Shown: one piece after another, positions 57,578-64,000 of the stretch | How the letters are laid out: each line of letters begins with the position of its first letter | How positions within the stretch are numbered: the first letter of the stretch is position 1 | DNA from: Salipaludibacillus keqinensis | GTDB lineage: Bacteria; Bacillota; Bacilli; Bacillales; Salisediminibacteriaceae | NCBI RefSeq assembly: GCF_003226325.1 | Contig: NZ_PDOD01000005.1 | Span: 62,001-126,000, forward strand | Reading direction: 5' to 3' | DNA length: 64,000 nt | Notes under the pieces: generated by a model | The model's database searches: none | What the model was told of the DNA's origin: nothing | The model's input: only the letters and a program-made list of their open reading frames with translations | Program-made: the position numbers and the translations under genes

Positions 57578-58162
57578 CTAAGGTTGGTTTGGTGCCTGGT
57601 TTTGTTGGTTCATTTGCTGATTTTGTTGGTTCATTTGCTGGTTAAGTTGGTCTTGAGATTGATTCATTTGATCAGTAATCTGACTTAGTACATTGAATGA
57701 CTGCAGAGACTGATCGACACCTTGTAGTGTTTCGGAGGCTTGTTTAATGGATTGCTGCAGTTGCTGAATCGTCTGTTGCTGCTGTTGCTGAGCTTGGTTG
57801 CTGAATTGCTGAAGTTGTTGGGCAAGATCATTTGCCTGCTGCTGAGTTTGTCCTGAAGTTGTACCTTGTTGTTTTTGAGCATTTTGAAACTGATCCATTT
57901 TAGTTTGAATGTCCTTCAGCTGGTTTTTGAGCGGACTTAACTCATGCGAAACTTCTTTATCAACAGCCCTTTCGATCTTTTGCTCTTGTTCTCGTTCCAT
58001 AGCAAATTCCTCCTTGAAATGATTAGGTGTGTGTTTAGATTTTCTCAACCTGATTATCTTGGCGGGGATTGGAGAAGGTTTGAGATTTAAAGTTAATCTG
58101 AACGCGACCCAAATAATCACAGTCATCAACAGTATAGTAAATAGTAGTGATATTTCAGTCAA
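57578..58162 (-). CDS. Gln-rich coiled-coil protein with optional membrane anchor
   Basis: 194 residues from a TTG at 58162 (AGGGGGG 8 nt upstream) with an N-terminal transmembrane helix (5-25). An internal ATG at 58000 has an even better site (AAGGAGG) and would give a soluble 140-residue form starting MEREQEQKIERAVD. The body is coiled coil with poly-Gln and ends in repeats of QMNQQNQ. No family is recognised. Which start is used, or whether both are, cannot be decided from sequence. Confidence 0.65.
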   Translation of the reverse strand: MTEISLLFTILLMTVIIWVAFRLTLNLKPSPIPAKIIRLRKSKHTPNHFKEEFAMEREQEQKIERAVDKEVSHELSPLKNQLKDIQTKMDQFQNAQKQQGTTSGQTQQQANDLAQQLQQFSNQAQQQQQQTIQQLQQSIKQASETLQGVDQSLQSFNVLSQITDQMNQSQDQLNQQMNQQNQQMNQQNQAPNQP

Positions 58163-58350
58163 ACAGTCGTCCCCCCTGTGTGGATTACCTCAAGTTAAGC
58201 ACATCACACCATATAATATGATCTAAAAGAAGAGAATTTATGAAAAAAATTTTAAACAATATTTACTACAAGCAAAAGAATGATAAATGCAAATGAATCG
58301 ACGCATAATCAAAATAACGGAGAAAAAGGCCTGAATGCTTAAAATACTAA

Positions 58351-58797
58351 TTAACCATATTTTTTCTGATGCTCTTTCTTTTTCTTTAAGTACTCTTCAT
58401 CGGTTCGGACAATTTTCCATTTCTCTTCGAAAATCCGTGCCGATTCCGCTTTCTCATCATCGATCTCTCGCGTGTTGATCTCCCCTTCTTTATCGTATTT
58501 CTTTCCGCCTTTATAGTTCGCGTAACGCCTCGCCCTTGTGTAGCCCATTTGAATAAACTTCCTAGCCATATCCATTCCGACAAAGTCATCTTTTTCTTTA
58601 TATTGTTCAAAAAGCTCGTAGATTTTCTTGGAGGACTCTTTCGCAATCTCAGGCGTTTTGAATCTCCAATGAGGTAGAATTTCACCTTTATACGGCTCTA
58701 CCATGAGAACTCCCTGCTCCCCTCGTCCCACTCTATACTTTTCAGGCTCTTTCCTGAAGTCAATGTTGTCAAAATCAAGATCGTAATCAAAACTCAT
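58351..58797 (-). CDS. DUF4385 family protein
   Basis: 148 residues from the ATG at 58797 (AAAGGATGTGG upstream); an ATG 11 codons earlier lacks a site. The pattern FDYDLDFDNIDFRKEPEKYR, EPYKGEILPHWRFKTPEIA and DMARKFIQMGYTRARRYANY is typical of DUF4385, a cytoplasmic family of unknown function also seen in phages. The C-terminus is Lys-rich. Confidence 0.83.
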   Translation of the reverse strand: MSFDYDLDFDNIDFRKEPEKYRVGRGEQGVLMVEPYKGEILPHWRFKTPEIAKESSKKIYELFEQYKEKDDFVGMDMARKFIQMGYTRARRYANYKGGKKYDKEGEINTREIDDEKAESARIFEEKWKIVRTDEEYLKKKKEHQKKYG

Positions 58798-58939
58798 GTT
58801 ATCCACATCCTTTCCAATAGATATTCCCATAAGAATGATGAACTTAAACGAATGTTAGACAATTGCATAAGTCGAGAAGCTAATGATGCAATAAGCTTCA
58901 TGGTAAAATAAAACTATTACGAGAAAAGGGGTTGTTCTT

Positions 58940-59857
58940 TTGAAGAAGCTAAACTTGGGTATAAGTGAGTTACAAGCGGGAGAGATTGCATTAGGATGTA
59001 TGAGAATGGACCAATTGACACATAAACAAGCATCGAACGTCGTACATACAGCGCTTGAAGAAGGAATAAACTTATTTGATCACGCTGATATTTATGGGAA
59101 AGGGAAGTCCGAAGAAGTGTTTGCGGGTGCGGTGGATTTGAAATCTTCTTTACGGGATCAAATGATTCTTCAGACCAAATGCGGTATTCGTGATGGATTT
59201 TTTGATTTTTCTAAAGAGCATATTTTGCATTCGGTAGAAGAGAGTTTAAAGCGGCTTCGAACAGATGATATTGATATCTTACTTCTTCATCGGCCCGATG
59301 CGTTAATGGAACCTGAAGAAGTGGCCGAGGCATTTACTCAATTGAAAAAGAGCGGGAAAGTTCGTTATTTCGGTGTGAGTAATCAAAATCCTGCGCAAAT
59401 CGAATTGTTAAAAAAACATGTACAAGATGATTTAATTATTAACCAGCTGCAGCTAAGTCTCATGCATACGCCAATGATTGATGCAGGGTTTAACGTAAAT
59501 ATGCAAAATGATCCGTCGATCGTTCGTGACAGCAATCTCCTTGAATATAGCCGATTGAATGACATGACGATTCAAGCGTGGTCGCCATTTCAGCACGGGA
59601 TGATCGAAGGGGTCTTCGTTGGAAATGAGGATTTTCCTAATGTAAATGCAAAGCTACAGGAACTTGCGGAGAAAAAAGGAGTAACAGATTCAGCGATTGC
59701 TATTGCCTGGATTTTACGTCATCCAGCTCGGATCCAACCTGTCGTTGGCTCGATGAATCCACAGCGTCTTCAAGATATTGCCCAAGCTTCTCATATTCAG
59801 TTAACGCGTGAAGAGTGGTATGAACTTTATCGAAGTGCAGGGAATGATCTTCCTTAA
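58940..59857 (+). CDS. Aldo/keto reductase (YcsN-like)
   Basis: 305 residues from a TTG with AAAAGGGG upstream. AKR barrel with Asp/Tyr (FDHADIYGKGKSEE), Lys (QTKCGI) and His (LLLHRPDAL). Closest in character to B. subtilis YcsN/E. coli YdhF. NADPH-dependent reduction of an unknown carbonyl. Single gene, with its own terminator. Confidence 0.88.
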   Translation: MKKLNLGISELQAGEIALGCMRMDQLTHKQASNVVHTALEEGINLFDHADIYGKGKSEEVFAGAVDLKSSLRDQMILQTKCGIRDGFFDFSKEHILHSVEESLKRLRTDDIDILLLHRPDALMEPEEVAEAFTQLKKSGKVRYFGVSNQNPAQIELLKKHVQDDLIINQLQLSLMHTPMIDAGFNVNMQNDPSIVRDSNLLEYSRLNDMTIQAWSPFQHGMIEGVFVGNEDFPNVNAKLQELAEKKGVTDSAIAIAWILRHPARIQPVVGSMNPQRLQDIAQASHIQLTREEWYELYRSAGNDLP

Positions 59858-59891
59858 AGTTGCATGAAGAGGATGAATAAGAACGTCAATA

Positions 59892-59930
59892 AGACTGTCC
59901 CTAAAGATTCGCGGGACAGTCTCTTTTTTT
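59892..59930 (+). terminator. Terminator after the YcsN-like gene
   Basis: AGACTGTCCC / GGGACAGTCT stem followed by C and seven T. Confidence 0.85.
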
Positions 59931-59939
59931 GCGGTAATT

Positions 59940-61133
59940 TTAGATGAACGTTAGTAGAAACCCTCCAACAGCTCCTGTTAGTACAACCATCCAAGGAGGA
60001 AGTTTCCAGTAAGCTAGCATTGTAAATAAGGTTGCTGCGAACACGAAATCAATAGGGGATCGGATCGAACTGGTCCAGATCGGATGATAAAGAGCGGAAA
60101 TTAAAATACCTACAACCGCTGCATTGACACCCATTAAAGCAGCTTTCATATGACGATTTTGGCGCAAAACGTTCCAAAATGGCAACGTTCCTAAAATGAG
60201 CAGAAACGCAGGCAAAAAGATCGCGAACGTTGCTAAAAGACCTCCTTGCCAACCATTGATGACGGCTCCGATATAAGCAGCAAAGGTGAATAGCGGTCCT
60301 GGTACAGCTTGGGCTGCCCCATATCCTGCAAGGAACTGTTCTTCTGTTAACCACCCTGTCGGTACAAACTCTCTCTCAAGTAAAGGCAGAACCACATGAC
60401 CTCCGCCAAAAACGAGCGAGCCTGAACGATAAAAACTGTCAACCATGGCTACCCAATGAAGTGAAGTGATTTCTCTTAATATCGGTAAAGTGACAAGCAA
60501 ACCAAAAAACAATGATAAACACACAACAGCAAACCGTTTAGACAGCGGAAATCTGAATGTTGAGCTAGAGGCATCGCTTGTTTGCTGTCTAAACAAAATA
60601 TAGCCTAAGATCCCAGCTAATATAATTACACTAACCTGTGTAAAAGGGGTTTGCCATAATAACGTACAAACGACAGCGAACAGAGCCAGTGTTTTTCTCT
60701 GCACATCTGGGGTTAAATTTTTAGCCATACCTAAGATAGCATGAGCCACAACGGCGACGGCGACAATCTTTAATCCATTGATCCACCCGGCCTCACTTAC
60801 GCCGAAGCTTTGAAGGGCAATAGCGAACACGATTAGCGCCAGGACAGATGGGAGAGTGAAGCCGATAAAGGAGACTACACCGCCAATAACCCCTGCACGC
60901 ATAACTCCTATTCCAATACCGACCTGACTGCTGGCAGGGCCAGGGAGAAATTGACATAATGCAACTAAATCAGCGTAACTTTGTTCGTCCATCCATTTCC
61001 TTCTTCGTACGTACTCTTCATGGAAATAACCTAAATGGGCGACCGGACCTCCAAAGGACGTGAGTCCGAGCCGTGTGGAAATGATTAAGATTTCCCATAA
61101 ATTAATAATTTTTATTTTTGATTTAGTAGTCAT
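59940..61133 (-). CDS. chrA: Chromate transporter ChrA (long-chain CHR)
   Basis: 397 residues with two CHR domains: the N-terminal one with LGLTSFGGPVAHLGYFHEEY and LCQFLPGPASSQVGI, the C-terminal one with SGSLVFGGGHVVLPLLEREF and AQAVPGPLFTFAAY. About ten transmembrane helices. Exports chromate in characterised members; many homologues have untested function. It diverges from the cysteine desulfurase gene. Confidence 0.9.
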   Translation of the reverse strand: MTTKSKIKIINLWEILIISTRLGLTSFGGPVAHLGYFHEEYVRRRKWMDEQSYADLVALCQFLPGPASSQVGIGIGVMRAGVIGGVVSFIGFTLPSVLALIVFAIALQSFGVSEAGWINGLKIVAVAVVAHAILGMAKNLTPDVQRKTLALFAVVCTLLWQTPFTQVSVIILAGILGYILFRQQTSDASSSTFRFPLSKRFAVVCLSLFFGLLVTLPILREITSLHWVAMVDSFYRSGSLVFGGGHVVLPLLEREFVPTGWLTEEQFLAGYGAAQAVPGPLFTFAAYIGAVINGWQGGLLATFAIFLPAFLLILGTLPFWNVLRQNRHMKAALMGVNAAVVGILISALYHPIWTSSIRSPIDFVFAATLFTMLAYWKLPPWMVVLTGAVGGFLLTFI

Positions 61134-61266
61134 ATGTAAACAACCTTCCCAGATGTTTTCACTCTTTGATAAAATAACGGTATCAAAGGATACTTACAAG
61201 AACAATAAAAATGGCTAAAATTAATCATAAATTTACAATCTTAAAACAGTTAAGGAGAGTGGGTAC

Positions 61267-62388
61267 ATGAATCAGATTTATTTGGATTATAATGCCAGCA
61301 CCCCGATTGCCCCTGAAGTTCAAGCAGTGATGATGCCTTTTTTCAGTGAACATTATGGAAATCCGTCCGCACTTCATTTTGCAGGAAGGGAAGGGAAAAA
61401 AGCTGTAGAAATGGCAAGATATCATGTGGCTTCACTCCTCAACGCCTCAGCTAATGAAATCGTTTTTACAAGTGGGGGAAGTGAATCCAATAACCACGTG
61501 TTAAAAGGTGTATTTGGAAGATTTGAGCGTAAGAAGGCACATATCATTACGACTACCATTGAACATCCTGCTGTTTTAAATCCATGTCATTACTTGGAAA
61601 AGTTAGGAGCGAAAGTTACTTATATTGGTGTAGACCGACATGGGAAAGTGGATCCATCCGAGGTGGAGGCGGCAATCAGAAAAGATACAATATTAATTTC
61701 TGTTATGCACTCAAATAATGAAGTGGGCACCATACAGCCTATAAGTGAAGTAGGGAAAATCGCTAAAAAGAACGGCATTCTTTTCCATACAGATGCCTCG
61801 CAATCTGTTGGGAAAGTGGAGCTTGATGTTAAGGCATTAAATGTTGATTTTTTGACCGTAGCAGGTCATAAAGTCTATGCCCCGAAAGGAATTGGAGCCC
61901 TATATATTAGAGAGGGGGTAGAACTAGAACCCCTTATTCATGGTGCAGGTCATGAAAATGGCCGACGAGCGGGTACTGAAAATGTCATGTTCGTTGTGGG
62001 GTTAGGGGAGGCGTGCAAACTAGCCAAACAGTTGGTGGGTGAAGCTAATAATATGCATAGCTTAAGAGAATATTTTTGGGGACACCTGCAAGATTGTTGT
62101 GGTAATCAAATTTCTTTAAATGGTCACCCGGTGGATCGATTACCTAACACATTAAGTGTGAATTTCTTAAACCAAACGGGACAAGAGATATTAGCTTCCC
62201 TCCCACAAATTGCTGCATCTACGGGCTCTGCATGTCATGCGAATGAAATTACTTTATCACCAGTTTTAAAGGCGATGGGAGTTAAAGAATCAGTAGGAAA
62301 AGGGGCGGTCCGCTTTAGTTTAGGTAGATATACAACAAAGGAAGAAATTGATGAAATAATCAGATTGTTAAAAAAGATGTTTTACTGA
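61267..62388 (+). CDS. Cysteine desulfurase (NifS/IscS-like)
   Basis: 373 residues. PLP enzyme with Schiff-base Lys202 (VAGHKVYAPKG), PLP-contact HTDASQS and catalytic Cys313 in STGSACHA, placed as in IscS-type proteins. Donates sulfur from cysteine to Fe-S scaffolds or tRNA thiolation. AAGGAGAG precedes the ATG. No iscU, sufU or thiI/mnmA gene is adjacent, so its partner is unknown. Confidence 0.92.
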   Translation: MNQIYLDYNASTPIAPEVQAVMMPFFSEHYGNPSALHFAGREGKKAVEMARYHVASLLNASANEIVFTSGGSESNNHVLKGVFGRFERKKAHIITTTIEHPAVLNPCHYLEKLGAKVTYIGVDRHGKVDPSEVEAAIRKDTILISVMHSNNEVGTIQPISEVGKIAKKNGILFHTDASQSVGKVELDVKALNVDFLTVAGHKVYAPKGIGALYIREGVELEPLIHGAGHENGRRAGTENVMFVVGLGEACKLAKQLVGEANNMHSLREYFWGHLQDCCGNQISLNGHPVDRLPNTLSVNFLNQTGQEILASLPQIAASTGSACHANEITLSPVLKAMGVKESVGKGAVRFSLGRYTTKEEIDEIIRLLKKMFY

Positions 62389-62533
62389 AAAAGAATCTGG
62401 GAAGGGTTACTAGTGGAAGCCGAGACATAAAACTCGATTTCTTTATGAAAGATACTAGTCATTCATTATTTAAACACGAGAGATTTATATAAACGTCCAG
62501 TAGCAATGCATAGACTAATAGCGCTAAAGCATG

Positions 62534-62575
62534 AGCTGGAGAGGGTATCCCTATGCCCTTTCCAGCTTTTTTTTT
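62534..62575 (+). terminator. Terminator before the ectD region
   Basis: AGCTGGA/TCCAGCT with an inner AGGG/CCCT pair and nine T. Confidence 0.85.
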
Positions 62576-62624
62576 ACATATAAATATGACAAGATTCTCT
62601 ATTTAGCCCTAGGAGGTGCACGTC

Positions 62625-62722
62625 ATGATCGTCATTACGGCTTATTTTCAAAAGGTGAGAGATTCGCCACGTTTCTGGTAGAGCAAGATGGCGAAGTTGG
62701 TAGAGAGATTATTAAAAGTTAA
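62625..62722 (+). pseudogene. Short ORF interrupted by a one-base frameshift
   Basis: AGGAGG lies 8 nt before an ATG that opens MIVITAYFQKV and stops after 18 codons. The -1 frame from about 62645 continues as SKGERFATFLVEQDGEVGRE to a stop at 62722. Restoring one T in the TTTT run would give a 32-residue peptide starting MIVITAYFSKGERF. It may be a sequencing error or a true lesion. No family is recognised. Confidence 0.4.
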
Positions 62723-62756
62723 GAAACTGTTTTTAGATTGAAAGGAGAAATTGAAC

Positions 62757-63686
62757 ATGCAAATGGATCGATACCCATCTAGATTAGGAGATGGAGAAGC
62801 GCAAATCTCACAAAGGAAAGATCCCGTCGTTTACGGAAACACAGAAGAGGGACCTTTGAAAAAAGAAGAATTAGATTTTTATGAAGAAAATGGATACTTG
62901 CTGTTTGACTCTTTGTTTACAGATGAAGAAGTTAAGGCCATGCAGGAAAGCCTAAATGAAACAATGAGAAAAGAAGAGCTTCGAGAATCAAATCATGTAA
63001 TCAAAGAGCCGGGGAGCAATGAAATTCGTTCCGTGTTTGAGATTCATAAAGAAGACTCGTTCTTTCAATCTCTTTCTAAATACAAGAGAATTGTCGAGAT
63101 CGCTGAACAGTTGTTGAAAAGTCAAGTCTACGTGATGCAATCGAGAATCAATTTTAAACCAGGCTTTAAGGGCAAGGAATTTTATTGGCATTCTGATTTT
63201 GAGACATGGCACGTAGAAGACGGTATGCCAAATATGAGAGCGGTTAGCTGTTCAATCGTTTTAACAGACAACTATGAATTTAATGGTCCATTAATGCTCA
63301 TTCCAGGGTCGCAAAAGTGGTATGTGTCTTGCCCTGGAAAGACTCAGAAGGATAATTTCAAAACATCGTTAAAAAAACAAGAATCGGGTGTTCCAGATAA
63401 TGAAAGTATGACCGAGTTGGTAGAAGAAGCAGATGGAGAAATTGACCGCGCCACAGGTCCTGCTGGGTCTGTTCTTTTCTTCGACTGCAACACGATGCAT
63501 GGGTCTGCTGGAAACATCTCACCTTACTCAAGAAGCAACATTTTCTTCGTCTTTAATTCAGTAGAAAATCAATTAGTCCAGCCATTTGGCGGACAGAATC
63601 CTCGCCCTGAATTTTTAGCGAATCGTAAAGAAATCGAAGCGATTGAACCTATCGGCAATCCCTTTAGAAAATTGCAAAATTCTTAA
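62757..63686 (+). CDS. ectD: Ectoine hydroxylase EctD
   Basis: 309 residues from the ATG at 62757 (GGAG 10 nt upstream; a TTG at 62751 is possible). Fe(II)/2-oxoglutarate dioxygenase with ligands His145, Asp147 (WHSDFETWH) and His248 (MHGSAG), and the EctD signature around FYWHSDFETWHVEDGMPNMR. Converts ectoine to 5-hydroxyectoine, a salt- and heat-stress solute. No ectABC genes are in the window, so ectoine must be made from another locus or taken up. Confidence 0.95.
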   Translation: MQMDRYPSRLGDGEAQISQRKDPVVYGNTEEGPLKKEELDFYEENGYLLFDSLFTDEEVKAMQESLNETMRKEELRESNHVIKEPGSNEIRSVFEIHKEDSFFQSLSKYKRIVEIAEQLLKSQVYVMQSRINFKPGFKGKEFYWHSDFETWHVEDGMPNMRAVSCSIVLTDNYEFNGPLMLIPGSQKWYVSCPGKTQKDNFKTSLKKQESGVPDNESMTELVEEADGEIDRATGPAGSVLFFDCNTMHGSAGNISPYSRSNIFFVFNSVENQLVQPFGGQNPRPEFLANRKEIEAIEPIGNPFRKLQNS

Positions 63687-63717
63687 GGGCAATGAATAAA
63701 AACAAGGAGGTTTCATT

Positions 63718-64000
63718 ATGTTTAAACGAATTGACCGATTGCAAATTGATTTACCACGAGTACGCGAACCGGATCCAGAGTCAGCAGGGGCCGTTCAAGA
63801 GTTGTTAGGCGGCCGATTCGGTGAAATGTCGACGTTAAACAATTATATGTTTCAATCGTTTAATTTTCGTAGCAAAAAGAAACTCCGTCCGTTCTATGAA
63901 TTGATAGCTAGTATCACAGCGGAAGAACTTGGCCACGTGGAGCTTGTGGCGAATACTATTAATTTGTGCCTTGATGGACCCATTGGGAACGGCAGCAAAA
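63718..64000 (+). CDS. Manganese catalase, 5' part
   Basis: The first ~94 residues of a dimanganese catalase, cut by the window end. AAGGAGG lies 7 nt before the ATG. The di-Mn carboxylate/His ligands begin as expected (QELLGGRFGEMSTLNNYMFQ, then ASITAEELGHVELV with Glu and His of the ligand motif). Non-haem H2O2 removal; together with katG it gives the strain two unrelated catalases. It follows ectD by 31 nt and may share its transcript. Confidence 0.9.
   Translation, partial: MFKRIDRLQIDLPRVREPDPESAGAVQELLGGRFGEMSTLNNYMFQSFNFRSKKKLRPFYELIASITAEELGHVELVANTINLCLDGPIGNGSK

Overview
The window is a low-GC Gram-positive chromosome segment from a spore-forming, moderately halophilic member of the Bacillaceae (Halobacillus-like). 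The evidence is the sporulation/germination block ybaK-cwlD-salA-gerD-kbaA-pdaB, sigW-rsiW-cdaA-cdaR-glmM in Bacillus order, Asp/Glu/Asn-rich extracytoplasmic proteins, and an ectoine hydroxylase. The genus is inferred and was not tested.

Layout. 1-2776: end of an LVIVD-repeat protein and a UbiD-family decarboxylase. 2885-2985: a 21-bp tandem repeat array. 3091-8243: the sporulation block, with an exact sigma-G promoter in front of gerD. 8281-9489: an orphan 5S rRNA with its own promoter, tRNAs Asn, Thr, Glu, Gln, Lys and Ala, a decayed tRNA-Val and a duplicated tRNA-Lys leader. 9703-15412: a Spo0E-like gene, sigW/rsiW, cdaA/cdaR and glmM.

15664-30216 holds a carbohydrate locus: ROK kinase and GH1 phospho-beta-glucosidase on the minus strand; LacI regulator, YesL-like protein, a solute-binding lipoprotein, two permeases, a 1049-residue GH94-type phosphorylase, a second solute-binding lipoprotein and a GH30 glycosidase on the plus strand. 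Four operator-like palindromes (core AAACCGGTTT) and two cre sites sit in its control regions. A 123-bp MITE-like insertion with an 8-bp target duplication separates the first binding protein from the permeases. Together with the mannitol PTS operon mtlA-mtlR-mtlF-mtlD (30348-35515, minus) this locus separates glmM from glmS, which are neighbours in B. subtilis. glmS (36205-38007) keeps its glmS ribozyme.

38515-64000 is mixed accessory and housekeeping DNA: a YflT-like stress protein, small DUF proteins, katG with a PerR box, two aldo/keto reductases, a YusW-like lipoprotein, an LPNTA cell-wall protein, M42 peptidase, a small membrane/AIM24/SIMPL cluster, a ComEC-like MBL-HhH lipoprotein with DUF3006, a voltage-gated-type K+ channel, an XRE-PAS regulator, a hidden sda gene, a LOG-family hydrolase, a flavin monooxygenase, ChrA, a cysteine desulfurase, ectD and the start of a manganese catalase. 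Gene remnants (ECF sigma factor, RDD protein, a frameshifted small ORF) and two more repeat tracts lie between them.

Working model for the carbohydrate locus (inference): beta-gluco-oligosaccharides bound by two lipoproteins enter through one permease pair powered by an ATPase encoded elsewhere, and are then cut by phosphorolysis (GH94-type), hydrolysis (GH30), or ROK phosphorylation followed by GH1 cleavage, under LacI-type and CcpA control.
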